NCBI RefSeq assembly: GCF_000429345.1
Contig: NZ_AUBR01000035.1
Coordinates: forward strand, 1 to 36,361
Direction of reading: 5' to 3'
DNA length: 36,361 nucleotides
DNA from: Desulfovirgula thermocuniculi DSM 16036
GTDB lineage: Bacteria > Bacillota > Desulfotomaculia > Desulfotomaculales > Desulfovirgulaceae
The stretch's first letter is position 1. Every line of letters begins with the position of its first letter. The notes under the pieces were generated by a model. That model was given only the letters and a program-made list of their open reading frames with translations, was not told the origin of the DNA and did not search any database. The position numbers and the translations under genes are program-made. This document shows positions 26,849-35,315 of the stretch, one piece after another.

Positions 26849-27823
26849 TCAGCAGCACGCCAGGGCTTCCAGGAGGATCTGCTTTAGCTCCTCTGCGGTG
26901 GCGGCGCGGTGCACTCTTTCCCGCCAGCGGGCGGCAGAGGGCGCCCCTTTTAAGTACCAGGCGGCGTGCTTTCTCATCTCCAGCAGCCCCAGCCTTTCTC
27001 CTTTCAGCTCCAGCAAGAGCTTAAAGTGGCGTAAGGCGGTCATAATGCGTTCTTCCCAGGTGGGGGCGGGGAGGATTTCCCCGGTGGCCAGGTAGTGCAG
27101 GGTGCGGGAAAAGATCCAGGGGTTGCCCAGGGAAGCCCGCCCGATCATCACCCCGTCGCAGCCCGTTTCTTCCATCATCCTCCTGGCGTCCTGAGGGCTT
27201 CTAACGTCCCCGTTGCCGATTACCGGAATTGACACGGCCTCCTTGACCCGCCGGATGATGTCCCAGTCTGCCGTGCCGCCGTAGAACTGGTCCCGCGTGC
27301 GCCCGTGTATGGTTACCGCCGCCGCCCCGGCTGCCTCCACCAGCCGCGCCAGCTCTGCGGCGTTGGCACTCCCGGCGTCCCACCCTTTACGCATCTTCAC
27401 CGTCACCGGCACGCGCACGCTGCCGGCCACCCGGGCCACTATCGCCGCGGCCAGCTCCGGGTTTTTCATTAACGCCGCACCGGCGCCGGTAGCGACGATT
27501 TGCGGCGCCGGGCAGCCCATGTTGATGTCGATGATATCGGCCCCTCTGCTTTGCGCCAGCACCGCCGCCTCGGCTAAGGTTTTCGGGTCGGAGCCGAAGA
27601 GCTGCACCGCCAGCAGCCCCTCCTCACCCTGCCGGTCCAGCATGGCCAGGGTGCGCGGGCTGCCGTAAAGCAGGGCCTTGTCGCTGATCATCTCCGTAAA
27701 GGCCAGGCCGCAGCCGGCCTCCCGGGCCAGGAGGCGGAAGGCCTTGTCGCTCACCCCGGCCATGGGCGCGGCAACTACCGGGTTGGGCACGCGCACGCCG
27801 CCTATCACCAGAGAGAACCTCAC
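26849..27823 (-). CDS. dusB: tRNA-dihydrouridine synthase DusB
   Basis: A 324-residue FMN enzyme that reduces uridines in the tRNA D loop. The barrel shows VVAAPMAGVSDKAFR, MISDKALLYG, INMGCPAPQIVATGAGAALM (catalytic Cys in MGCP), VKMRKGWD, HGRTRDQFYGG and the phosphate site GNGDV / MIGRASLGNPWIF. GTG 27823 has GGAGGTG 6 nt upstream; the longer frame to 27910 is not needed. It follows coaX by about 93 bp, a frequent Firmicutes order. Confidence 0.94.
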   Translation of the reverse strand: MRFSLVIGGVRVPNPVVAAPMAGVSDKAFRLLAREAGCGLAFTEMISDKALLYGSPRTLAMLDRQGEEGLLAVQLFGSDPKTLAEAAVLAQSRGADIIDINMGCPAPQIVATGAGAALMKNPELAAAIVARVAGSVRVPVTVKMRKGWDAGSANAAELARLVEAAGAAAVTIHGRTRDQFYGGTADWDIIRRVKEAVSIPVIGNGDVRSPQDARRMMEETGCDGVMIGRASLGNPWIFSRTLHYLATGEILPAPTWEERIMTALRHFKLLLELKGERLGLLEMRKHAAWYLKGAPSAARWRERVHRAATAEELKQILLEALACC

Positions 27824-27916
27824 CCGCACCACCTCCGCAAACAGGCCGGAAAAACCCTGCCGGCAAAAAGGTCCCCGCAAAAAACTTATCGGGCGGTAGA
27901 CCGCCCGCAAGCCACC

Positions 27917-28696
27917 TCAAGTTCGCTCCGCCAGGAGGTTGCGCTCGTAAATAATGCGCAGGCCCTTCAAAGTCAGCAGGGGATCCACGTGGTCGATGGT
28001 CTTCGACTCCCGGGCAATGAGGTCGGCCAGGCCGCCCGTGGCCAGCACGGTGGGCCTCCCCCCCAACTCCGCCTTCATGCGCCGCACGATCTCGTCCACC
28101 TGGCCGACAAAGCCGAAGACAATGCCCGCCTGCATGCTCTGTACGGTGTTCTTGCCGATGACCGAAGGAGGCCGCACCAGCTCCACGCGGGGCAGCTTGG
28201 CCGTACGGTTGAAAAGGGCCTCCGTGGAAATGCCGATGCCCGGGGCAATGGCGCCGCCCAGGTACTCCCCCTTGGCGGAGATGGCGTCAAAGGTGGTGGC
28301 CGTGCCGAAATCAACGATGATCAGCGGGCCGCCGTAAAGCTCGTACCCCGCCACGGCGTTGACAATGCGGTCGGCGCCTACCTCCCGGGGGTTTTCCACC
28401 TTTATGGCCAGCCCCGTCTTGATGCCCGGCCCCACCACCAGGGGCTTGACGCGGAAATACTTTTCGGCCAGCTCCTCCAGGGCCAGCATGAGGGGCGGCA
28501 CCACCGAAGAGATGACCAGCGCCTTGATCTCGCCAAAGGAGATCCCCGCGTGCAGGAAAAGGTCCCGCAGGAGCATACCGTACTCGTCGGCCGTGCGGTG
28601 GGGGTTGGTGGAGAGCCGCCAGTGCACCAGGAGCTCCCGTTCTTTATATACCCCCAGGACGATGTTTGTATTCCCCACGTCGAAAACCAGGATCAC
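27917..28696 (-). CDS. coaX: Type III pantothenate kinase CoaX
   Basis: First step of CoA synthesis from pantothenate. About 259 residues. The ASKHA-fold phosphate loops FDVGNTN (N-terminus) and [12 protein letters not shown] are present, together with [17 protein letters not shown] and a C-terminal ATGGLADLI. Type III enzymes need a monovalent cation and are not feedback-inhibited by CoA. GTG 28696 with AGGGGG 8 nt upstream is preferred over GTG 28705. It leads the coaX-dusB pair on the minus strand, divergent from the two-component system. Confidence 0.95.
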   Translation of the reverse strand: MILVFDVGNTNIVLGVYKERELLVHWRLSTNPHRTADEYGMLLRDLFLHAGISFGEIKALVISSVVPPLMLALEELAEKYFRVKPLVVGPGIKTGLAIKVENPREVGADRIVNAVAGYELYGGPLIIVDFGTATTFDAISAKGEYLGGAIAPGIGISTEALFNRTAKLPRVELVRPPSVIGKNTVQSMQAGIVFGFVGQVDEIVRRMKAELGGRPTVLATGGLADLIARESKTIDHVDPLLTLKGLRIIYERNLLAERT

Positions 28697-28845
28697 GCCA
28701 CCCACCCCCTTACGAAACTAATTCTACCAGAGGCCCCAAAGCAGCGCAATTACGCCTCTTCCCGCGCGCCGCTTTGTTGACCGGGCGGGCGGCAAACATT
28801 TATCCTATAATTGTGCCGTAATTCTCCCGGCGGAGGTCGGCTGCC

Positions 28846-29514
28846 TTGCCCACCATCTTCCTCGTGGAAGACGACAGTCACACGCGCAGGCTGGTGCGGG
28901 AATACCTGGCGCGGGAAGGATTTGAGGTGGAGGCCTTTGCCTCCCTGGAGGAAATGGAGGCAAGGCTTAAAGAGGGCTACCCGGACCTCTTTGTGCTGGA
29001 CATCATGCTCCCGGGGGAGGACGGCCTCACTTTCTGCCGACGCCTGCGCGCCAGCTCGCCGGTACCGGTGGTTTTTATATCCGCCCGGGGAGACGAGATC
29101 GACCGGGTGCTGGGCCTCGAGCTGGGAGGCGACGACTACCTGTCCAAGCCCTTTTCCCCGCGGGAGCTGGTGGCCAGGGTAAAGGCCATCCTGCGCCGGG
29201 CACCCAGACCGTCCCCCCAGGAACTGCACCTCAACAACCTGTGCCTCATCCCTTCCCGCCGCCAGGCCCTGGTGGACGGCAAAGAGCTGGAGCTCACCCC
29301 CAAGGAGTTTGAGCTCCTGCTGGCGCTGGCCGCCAATCCCCGGGCCGCCTTCAGCCGCGACCAGCTGCTGGACAGGATCTGGGGCTACGATTATGCGGGC
29401 GACATCCGCGCCGTGGACGACCTGGTGAAGAGGGTGCGCAAGAAGCTCCGCGCCAAAGGAGCCAGGGTGGAAATTGCCACCGTGTGGGGGTACGGCTACC
29501 GGCTTAAGACCTGA
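28846..29514 (+). CDS. OmpR/PhoB-family response regulator
   Basis: A 222-residue DNA-binding regulator. The receiver domain has the acidic pocket VEDD (8-10), phosphoacceptor Asp52 in LDIMLPG, Ser79 and Lys101 (LSKPF). The C-terminal winged helix has LTPKEFELLLALA, FSRDQLLDRIWGYD and the wing VWGYGYRL. TTG 28846 follows GGAGGT by about 10 nt. It is paired with the sensor kinase 18 bp downstream. Confidence 0.94.
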   Translation: MPTIFLVEDDSHTRRLVREYLAREGFEVEAFASLEEMEARLKEGYPDLFVLDIMLPGEDGLTFCRRLRASSPVPVVFISARGDEIDRVLGLELGGDDYLSKPFSPRELVARVKAILRRAPRPSPQELHLNNLCLIPSRRQALVDGKELELTPKEFELLLALAANPRAAFSRDQLLDRIWGYDYAGDIRAVDDLVKRVRKKLRAKGARVEIATVWGYGYRLKT

Positions 29515-29532
29515 GGCGGGGGGAAGAATTCC

Positions 29533-30915
29533 GTGCGGAAAATGCGCGGCCTGGCCCTCAAAATTGCCGCTGGCTACCTCATTTTCACCTTCCTTATAAG
29601 CGCCGCCCTGGGGCTCTCCTTTTACGTGGTGGCCAAGAATTACCTCGTGGTCCAGGCCAGGGCCGCCCTGCGCCAGGACGCCCAGTCCCTTGCCCAGGTC
29701 CTTTCCGGCCTCCCCCTGGAGCGGGAAGCCATCGAGCCCGTGCTCTTCCGCTGGCTGGCCACGCGGCCCGCCGAGCGCTTCTTCCGGAGCTATTACGTGG
29801 TGCTGGACGCCGGGGGTCGCGTGGTGGCCACCAACCTGGAAGAGCGCTTCCCCCCGGGCTCAATCCTCCCGGAAGGGGAAAGCCCCCGCGAGGCGCGCCC
29901 CCCGCGGGCAAAAGCGCGCAAAACCTTCCTGGAGCACGAGTTTGTGCTGGCTACCGCCCCCATCTTCCCCGGGGGCAAGGTCATCATGTTTTCCCGGCAG
30001 ATAGCCCTGCAGGCCGTGCGCCGGGACTTCCTCCTGGTGCTCTTCGAGAGCCTGGCCTGGACGGTGCCCCTGGCCCTCCTGGCCGCCTGGCTCCTGGCCC
30101 GGCACATTGCCCGGCCCCTCGTGCTGCTGCGGGAAAGAATCCACCGCGTGGCGCGGCGGGAGTTCGACGACCCCCAGGAAGTGCACACCGGCGATGAAAT
30201 AGAGGACCTCTGGCGGGACTTCAACCTCATGGTGCAGCGGCTGGCGGAGTACGACCGGGCCCAGAGGCTCTTCCTGCAAAACGCCTCCCACGAGCTGAAG
30301 GCCCCCCTCATGAACATCCAGGGCTACGCGGAGGGAATCAGGGACGGAGTCTTCAAGGGGGAGGAGGCCGCCGCCGGCCTGGAGGTTATCGCCGGCGAGT
30401 GCCAGCGTCTCAAAAAGCTGGTGGAGGAGATCATCTACCTTTCGCGCATGGAAACGCCCGGGGAAGCCTTTCACTTCGAAGATCTCGACCTGGCCGCCCT
30501 GGTCAGGCAGGCCGCCGAGACCCTGCAGCCCCTGGCCAGGGAACGGGGGGTATCCCTGGAGGTGCACGCCCCGCCCCGGGTACCGGTGCGGGGGGACAGG
30601 GAAAAGCTCCTGCGCCTGGTGATGAACCTGGCGGAAAACGCCCTCCGCTACGCTAAGAGCCGGGTGCAGTTTGAGGTCGGGGTACACCCCGGGGCCGTCA
30701 GCCTGGTGTGCCGCGACGACGGCGAGGGATTCTTGCCCCAGGAAATTCCCCGCATCTTCGAGCGCTTCTACAAGGGGCCCCGGGGCTCCACCGGCCTGGG
30801 GCTGGCCATAGTGCGGGCCGTTGCCGAGGGCCACGGCGGCAGCGTGGAGGCGAGAAACTCGCCGCAGGGAGGCGCCGAACTGGAGGTCTGTCTCCCCCGC
30901 CCGGAAGGGAGGTGA
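29533..30915 (+). CDS. Membrane sensor histidine kinase
   Basis: A 460-residue kinase with two membrane segments (about 9-32 and 166-190) enclosing an extracytoplasmic sensor of about 130 residues, then HAMP, HisKA with His253 in NASHELKAPLMNIQGY, and HATPase_c with NLAENALRYA (N box), DDGEGF (G1) and GSTGLGLAI (G2). The phosphoacceptor box reads HELKAP rather than the more common HELRTP. GTG 29533 has a GGGGGGAAG site. The partner of the preceding response regulator; the signal is unknown. Confidence 0.93.
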   Translation: MRKMRGLALKIAAGYLIFTFLISAALGLSFYVVAKNYLVVQARAALRQDAQSLAQVLSGLPLEREAIEPVLFRWLATRPAERFFRSYYVVLDAGGRVVATNLEERFPPGSILPEGESPREARPPRAKARKTFLEHEFVLATAPIFPGGKVIMFSRQIALQAVRRDFLLVLFESLAWTVPLALLAAWLLARHIARPLVLLRERIHRVARREFDDPQEVHTGDEIEDLWRDFNLMVQRLAEYDRAQRLFLQNASHELKAPLMNIQGYAEGIRDGVFKGEEAAAGLEVIAGECQRLKKLVEEIIYLSRMETPGEAFHFEDLDLAALVRQAAETLQPLARERGVSLEVHAPPRVPVRGDREKLLRLVMNLAENALRYAKSRVQFEVGVHPGAVSLVCRDDGEGFLPQEIPRIFERFYKGPRGSTGLGLAIVRAVAEGHGGSVEARNSPQGGAELEVCLPRPEGR

Positions 30916-30922
30916 AGCCGCC

Positions 30923-31255
30923 GTGAACAAGCACATTCCCCGCCTCAAGGCGGACATCCTCAAGGCGCTCGCCCACCCCACGCGGGTGAGCATCCTGGAG
31001 TGCCTGCGGCAGGGGGAGCGCTGCGTCTGCGAGATCATCGAAGAGCTGGATATGGAGCAGTCTAATATTTCCCAGCACCTGGCCATTTTGAAGAAAATGG
31101 ACATCGTGGACTCCCGCAAGGAGGGCCTGCGGGTAAACTACTGGGTGAAGTACCCGGAGGTCTTTCAAATCCTGGACCTCCTGGACAACGTGCTCATTGC
31201 CCAGGTCCAGGACACCATGAGCACCTTAAAAGGGCTCACCGCAAAGCAACCCTGA
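30923..31255 (+). CDS. ArsR/SmtB-family transcriptional regulator
   Basis: A 110-residue winged-helix repressor starting at GTG 30923 with GGGAGGTG 8 nt upstream. LAHPTRVSILECL, ERCVCEIIEELDMEQSNISQHLAILKKMDIV and the wing VNYWVKYPEV fit the family. The CxC in ERCVCEI sits where E. coli ArsR has ELCVCDL, its thiol metal site, together with a Cys in ILECLRQ. So As(III) or a soft metal is a plausible effector. It is only 7 bp after the kinase gene, so all three genes probably form one operon. No metal-efflux gene is adjacent. Confidence 0.9.
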   Translation: MNKHIPRLKADILKALAHPTRVSILECLRQGERCVCEIIEELDMEQSNISQHLAILKKMDIVDSRKEGLRVNYWVKYPEVFQILDLLDNVLIAQVQDTMSTLKGLTAKQP

Positions 31256-31256
31256 A

Positions 31257-32387
31257 TCAGGGCAGTTGGCTATACCCCAGCCCGGCCCGCACGCTCCCCT
31301 CGTCGGTCACCCCGGCAACGACCACGTCCCCTGCCTCCCAGAGGCAGACCTCGTAGGGGCCCACGGGGTTCCCTTCCGGGTCGAAAAACACCCTCACGCG
31401 GGGGTAGAGGGAGAAGCCGCGGCGGTTTTCCACCACCACCCCAGTCTCCCCGGAGGAGAGGCGCACCCAGGTGCCCACCGGGTAGGCGGCGATGTTTTCC
31501 AGGAAGGCCCTGACCACGTGGAAAGCAAAGAGGGAGTCGCCGGAGCCGGCCACCATCTCGTAGGCCTCGTGCACCGGGCAGGCCCGCCGGTACACGCGGT
31601 CGGCGGTGAGGGCGTCGAAAACATCGGCCACGCCGCATATGTAGGCAAACTCGTGCACTTCCTGCCCCTGCAGGCCGCGGGGGTAGCCGGTCCCGTCATA
31701 GCGCTCGTGGTGCTGGTAAACCACCTGGGCCGAAGGGGCGCTCACGCCGGGCAGGCGCAGGATCCTCCTGTAGCCCTCCTCGGGGTGGCGCTTGACGACG
31801 GCAAATTCCTCCGCGGTAAGCCTGCCGGGCTTGTGGAGGATCTCCCGGGGGATGTCCACCTTCCCCAGGTCGTGCAGGATGGCCCCCAGGCCCAACCGCA
31901 GGAGCCCTTCCCTCCCGTAACCCAGGGTGATGCCGGTCATCAGGGAAAGCACGCAGACGTTCACGCAGTGGCCGAAGGTATAATCGTCGATGGCGCGGAC
32001 GTCCGCAAGGTTCACCATCAGGGCGCGGTTGGCCAGGAGCTGGTCGATAATGCTTTCCACCGTCTCCGTGAGCCTTTTAACCCTGAGGATGGCCTTTCCC
32101 GCCCTAAAGCAGGAGGGGCCTTTCGCCTCCCACTGCTCTTCCAGCAACTCCCGCACCTGCACCATGGCCTGCACGCGGGTCTCCTCGGCAATGACGTCCT
32201 CGACCACCACGTCCGGCAAAAAGCCGTCGTCGATGTACAGGGCGGGCACCTTCAGCCGCCTCAGGCGCTCGATGTTCCTGGCCGTGAGGATGACCCCGGC
32301 GTTGAGCAATAGCTCGCCCCGCGAACTGTAGAGGGCCTTCCCCACCTTCATGCCCGGGCGGAGCATGTCCACCGGTACCCTGCGCAA
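31257..32387 (-). CDS. HD-GYP domain cyclic-di-GMP phosphodiesterase-like protein
   Basis: A 376-residue protein. The N-terminal region VDMLRPGMKVGKALYSSRGELLLNAG is the DUF3391-like part that often precedes HD-GYP. The HD pair is His172-Asp173 in ILHDLGKVDIP, and the second signature HHERYDGTGYPRGL is at 226-239, followed by EFAYICGVADVFDALTADRVYR. These residues form the di-iron phosphodiesterase site acting on c-di-GMP. A C-terminal 70-residue extension is beta-rich. TTG 32387 has GGAGGG about 9 nt upstream. It converges on the ArsR gene with one base between stops. Confidence 0.9.
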   Translation of the reverse strand: MRRVPVDMLRPGMKVGKALYSSRGELLLNAGVILTARNIERLRRLKVPALYIDDGFLPDVVVEDVIAEETRVQAMVQVRELLEEQWEAKGPSCFRAGKAILRVKRLTETVESIIDQLLANRALMVNLADVRAIDDYTFGHCVNVCVLSLMTGITLGYGREGLLRLGLGAILHDLGKVDIPREILHKPGRLTAEEFAVVKRHPEEGYRRILRLPGVSAPSAQVVYQHHERYDGTGYPRGLQGQEVHEFAYICGVADVFDALTADRVYRRACPVHEAYEMVAGSGDSLFAFHVVRAFLENIAAYPVGTWVRLSSGETGVVVENRRGFSLYPRVRVFFDPEGNPVGPYEVCLWEAGDVVVAGVTDEGSVRAGLGYSQLP

Positions 32388-32512
32388 AATCTGCCGCCCT
32401 CCCCTCTCCCGGCTGTCGGTGCGTTTTCCAAATTTCTTCTTCTACCTTTTTCGCCCTGTTCCCTGCTATTTTGATATTTTGCACCCCTTGTTTACCCCAA
32501 GAACCACCGAAG

Positions 32513-32542
32513 TTGACAAAGGAAGCCCGCGTGGGATAAAAT
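32513..32542 (+). promoter_or_regulatory. Promoter of birA
   Basis: TTGACA (32513-32518) and TAAAAT (32537-32542) are separated by 18 bp, 52 bp upstream of birA. The 206-bp gap to the divergent HD-GYP gene holds no other clear signal. Confidence 0.7.
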
Positions 32543-32593
32543 TTAGCTGAAATTTCGGCCGGCACGGTAATAAACGCAGGAGGCTTTACCTTC

Positions 32594-33586
32594 TTGAGGG
32601 ATAAGATTCTGGAGTTGCTCAAGCAGGGCCAGCCGGAGTACGTCTCGGGGGAGGCCATCTGCCAGCGCCTGGGAGTCAGCCGCACGGCGGTGTGGAAGCA
32701 CATCCAGTCCCTGCGTTCCATGGGCTACGAGATTGAAGCGGTGACCAACGCCGGCTACCGCCTGATCGGCGTGCCCGACCGGCTCTACCCGGCGGAAATC
32801 GGCTGGGGGCTGAAGACCTCCTTTATGGGAAGGCACGTCCACTATTGCGAGCGCCTGGACTCCACCAACCGCCTGGCGCGGGAGCTGGCCGCCCGGGGCG
32901 TCCCCGAGGGCACCCTGGTGGTGGCCGAGGAGCAGACCGGCGGGCGGGGGCGCCTGGGGCGCGGCTGGTTTTCCCCTTACGCCAAAGGCATCTGGTGCTC
33001 GCTCATCCTCCGCCCCTCCCTTTCCCCCCTGGACGCCCCGCCCCTGACCATGCTGGCGGCGGTGGCCGTGGCCGAGGCCTTGCAGCGGGCCGCCGGGCTG
33101 AAGCCGGGCATCAAGTGGCCCAACGACCTCCTGGCCGGCGGCAGAAAGCTGTGCGGCATCTTAACCGAGCTCGACGCGGAGGTGGAAAAGGTAAACCACC
33201 TCATCGTGGGCATAGGCGTGAACGTCAACATCGCCCCCGGGGAGTTCCCCCCGGATCTTGCGGAAACGGCCACCTCGGTGCTGGCCGTCACCGGACGGCG
33301 CGCCTCGCGGGTGAGGCTCCTGCAGGAAATGCTTGCCGCCCTGGAATACTGGTACCTCAGGTGGCAAAAAGAGGGCTTTTCGCCGGTGCTTTCCCGCTGG
33401 AAGGAGTACAGCGTCACCCTGGGGCGCGCAGTCCTGGTGACCTCCCACCGGGAAAGCTACGAAGGCTGGGCGGAGGACGTGGATGAGAGCGGCTCCCTCA
33501 TCCTGCGCCTGCCCGGCGGGCAGCGGCAAAAGATCTGCAGCGGGGAGGTGAGCCTGCGTCCCCTGCACGACCAGGGATTGATTTGA
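32594..33586 (+). CDS. birA: BirA, biotin-protein ligase and biotin-operon repressor
   Basis: A 330-residue bifunctional protein. The N-terminal HTH (VSGEAICQRLGVSRTAVWKHI, about 17-37) makes it a class II BirA able to repress transcription. The catalytic domain has TGGRGRLGRGW (115-125), the loop that binds biotinyl-AMP, KWPNDLL, and a C-terminal SH3-like domain (GRAVLVTSHRESYEGWAEDVDE). It attaches biotin to carboxylases. TTG 32594 has AGGAGG 10 nt upstream. It is transcribed ahead of bioY, and the operator before bioY fits its repressor role. Confidence 0.95.
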   Translation: MRDKILELLKQGQPEYVSGEAICQRLGVSRTAVWKHIQSLRSMGYEIEAVTNAGYRLIGVPDRLYPAEIGWGLKTSFMGRHVHYCERLDSTNRLARELAARGVPEGTLVVAEEQTGGRGRLGRGWFSPYAKGIWCSLILRPSLSPLDAPPLTMLAAVAVAEALQRAAGLKPGIKWPNDLLAGGRKLCGILTELDAEVEKVNHLIVGIGVNVNIAPGEFPPDLAETATSVLAVTGRRASRVRLLQEMLAALEYWYLRWQKEGFSPVLSRWKEYSVTLGRAVLVTSHRESYEGWAEDVDESGSLILRLPGGQRQKICSGEVSLRPLHDQGLI

Positions 33587-33606
33587 GTGGTACCTTTTTA
33601 GGCATT

Positions 33607-33639
33607 TTGTCAACCATCCATAGTTTAAATAGTTAACAT
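33607..33639 (+). promoter_or_regulatory. BirA operator before bioY
   Basis: TTGTCAACC, a 15-bp spacer, then AGTTAACAT. This fits the BirA consensus TTGTTAACC-N15-GGTTAACAA at 15 of 18 arm positions. It lies 29 bp upstream of the bioY start, so biotin-bound BirA would repress bioY. Confidence 0.7.
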
Positions 33640-33668
33640 TAAGACTTCTTTCTAAGGAGGAATCATTC

Positions 33669-34238
33669 ATGAGGTTATCTCCCCGCGACATGGTCCTGGC
33701 CGCCCTCTTTGCCGCCCTGGCGGCGGTGGCGGCCATCATGGTGCGCTACGGCAGCCCCGCCCTGGTGCCGTTTAGCCTCCTGCCCTTTGTGGCCCTTCTG
33801 GCAGGGGGAATGCTGGGGCCCCGCCTGGGCGCGCTCTCCATGCTCATTTACGTGCTCATGGGCCTAGCCGGTGTGCCCGTGTTTGCCAAGCCGCCCTTCG
33901 GCGGGCCGGCCTACGTGCTGCAGCCCACCTTTGGCTTCCTCCTGGGGTTTATTTGCGCCGCCTGGGTCACGGGGGCACTGGCGCCGCCCCAGAAGTCTCC
34001 CGGCCCCGCGCGATACTTCCTGGCCATGCTGGCGGGGCTGGCGGTAATTTACCTCATCGGCCTGCCCTACATGTACCTCATCGTTAACTTTTACCTGGGC
34101 AAGGCCATGCCCCCGCTGCAGGTGCTCAAGGTCGGCTTCCTGCCCTTCATAGGATTTGACCTCTTAAAGGCGGCGGCAGCCGCGGCCCTGGCCGCCCTGG
34201 TCCAGCGGCGCCTGCACGCGCTGGCGCAGAGAAACTAA
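33669..34238 (+). CDS. bioY: BioY, biotin ECF transporter S component
   Basis: A 189-residue membrane protein with about six hydrophobic segments that binds biotin for import together with the EcfAA'T module encoded elsewhere. Typical signatures are VPFSLLPFVALLAGGMLGPRLGALSMLIYVLMGLAGVPVF (short quotes: GGMLGPRLG, GLAGVPVF) and GGPAYVLQPTFGFLLGF. ATG 33669 has AAGGAGG 8 nt upstream. The gene sits behind birA, and a BirA-type operator controls it, so the strain probably imports biotin. Confidence 0.95.
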   Translation: MRLSPRDMVLAALFAALAAVAAIMVRYGSPALVPFSLLPFVALLAGGMLGPRLGALSMLIYVLMGLAGVPVFAKPPFGGPAYVLQPTFGFLLGFICAAWVTGALAPPQKSPGPARYFLAMLAGLAVIYLIGLPYMYLIVNFYLGKAMPPLQVLKVGFLPFIGFDLLKAAAAAALAALVQRRLHALAQRN

Positions 34239-34263
34239 CGCCCGCGCCGGGCGTACAACACAT

Positions 34264-34302
34264 AAAAAAGCAAGCGGTTCATACTTGGCCGCTTGCTTTT
34301 TT
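34264..34302. terminator. Bidirectional intrinsic terminator
   Basis: AAAAAA plus GCAAGCGG pairs with CCGCTTGC plus TTTTTT. It separates the converging bioY and B3/B4 genes and has T tracts in both directions. Confidence 0.9.
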
Positions 34303-34316
34303 CTTTGCCGGAGCGG

Positions 34317-35018
34317 CTAGGAAATTTCCACCGTGCGGCAGCCGGCATCCAGGTAGTACACGCCCACGCGGCAGCGGAAAAAGCGCTCCAGGAGCAGGGC
34401 CAGCTCGTCCCTGGCCGCCAACACGGCCTCCCGGTTGGCGTCCACAAAGCCGTCCACGGGCATGAAGATGTTTCTGCTCTCCGCGGTGACCTTGCCCCGC
34501 TCGCTCTGCCGCCAGATCCAGCGCCTGGTGCGCACTTCCCGCCGGTCGGCGTAGACCAGCTCGCCGGGCGGCACCATCTCCGGAGCGCCGCCAAAGGGCA
34601 CGAAGGGCTCCGCGGTGCGGGTAAAGCGCACCTCCAGGTCGCCCTCCTGGCTGTCCAGGTCGTGCGCCCCCATGGGCAGGAGGTACTTTAGAGAAAGGGC
34701 GTTGACCAGGTTGACGACGCCGTTAATGTCCGGCAGTTGGCCCCCCTTGACGACGCGCGAAACCAGGGCCTCCACCGAGCTGGGAAACTTGTTGGGGTTC
34801 ATACCCAGCCGCTTAAACGCCTCCCGGTAGCAGGCAATGGCCGGGTGCTCCTTTACCGAAACGCCCTGGAATTTCTCCCGCACCGCGGACTCCATTTGCC
34901 GCAGGAAATCGACGATGGCCGGTCGGGGGACGGTGTTATCGACATCTCGGGCCACCACCACCCCGAAGCAAACGCCGGGCAGCATCTCAAAAACCTCGTC
35001 GCTGACGGTAAAACGCAA
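34317..35018 (-). CDS. Stand-alone B3/B4 domain protein
   Basis: A 233-residue protein matching the B3/B4 domain of phenylalanyl-tRNA synthetase beta chain, the domain that edits mischarged Tyr-tRNA-Phe. SVKEHPAIACYREAFKRLGMNPNKFPSSVEAL and NGVVNLVNALSLKYLLPMGAHDLD are the recognisable parts (short quotes: YREAFKRLGMNPNKFPSS, VNALSLKYLLPMGAHD), followed by GELVYAD and PVDGFVDANREAV. Free-standing versions are common in bacteria and presumed to bind or hydrolyse aminoacyl compounds; this is not demonstrated. It ends 15 bp from the bidirectional terminator and has no obvious operon partner. Confidence 0.85.
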   Translation of the reverse strand: MRFTVSDEVFEMLPGVCFGVVVARDVDNTVPRPAIVDFLRQMESAVREKFQGVSVKEHPAIACYREAFKRLGMNPNKFPSSVEALVSRVVKGGQLPDINGVVNLVNALSLKYLLPMGAHDLDSQEGDLEVRFTRTAEPFVPFGGAPEMVPPGELVYADRREVRTRRWIWRQSERGKVTAESRNIFMPVDGFVDANREAVLAARDELALLLERFFRCRVGVYYLDAGCRTVEIS

Positions 35019-35042
35019 AGTGTACCCACCTCATTTACCCTT

Positions 35043-35075
35043 GGTATTTTAATGGACCTTATGTACGTATGATCC
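35043..35075. repeat. 33-bp direct repeat, copy 1
   Basis: GGTATTTTAATGGACC followed by TTATGTACGTATGATCC. A second copy with only three differences starts at 35112. The pair lies in the AT-richer 297-bp gap between the B3/B4 and LysM genes, which holds no convincing gene. Confidence 0.7.
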
Positions 35076-35111
35076 TAAGCACGTTTGGACTCAGTACCAG
35101 CGTCTTATCCA

Positions 35112-35143
35112 GGTATTTAATGGGCCTTATGTGCGTATGATCC
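35112..35143. repeat. 32-bp direct repeat, copy 2
   Basis: GGTATTTAATGGGCC followed by TTATGTGCGTATGATCC. It starts 69 bp after copy 1. It lacks one T and has two A-to-G changes relative to copy 1. Confidence 0.7.
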
Positions 35144-35315
35144 GGTACTCTATCCGGGCGGCACGCTTCCTTTGCCCGTATTTGATGAACCCATCTCTTT
35201 CCAGGAGCATATCTATAAGAGCAGAATACATCGGCTCTTGCCGAAGAACCTTCCATGCTGCTAAGAAGTGGCATAACGTAAGGATAAAAATAGCCCTTTC
35301 GAAGGAGTGAGTTCT

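Noticed and set aside
26382-26887. Two plus-strand frames over the palindromic element
   Set aside because: They run across the element and into flanking genes on the opposite strand, with no ribosome binding site or family similarity.
35043-35143. CRISPR array
   Set aside because: Only two repeats, with unequal length and a 36-bp spacer, and no cas genes in the window.
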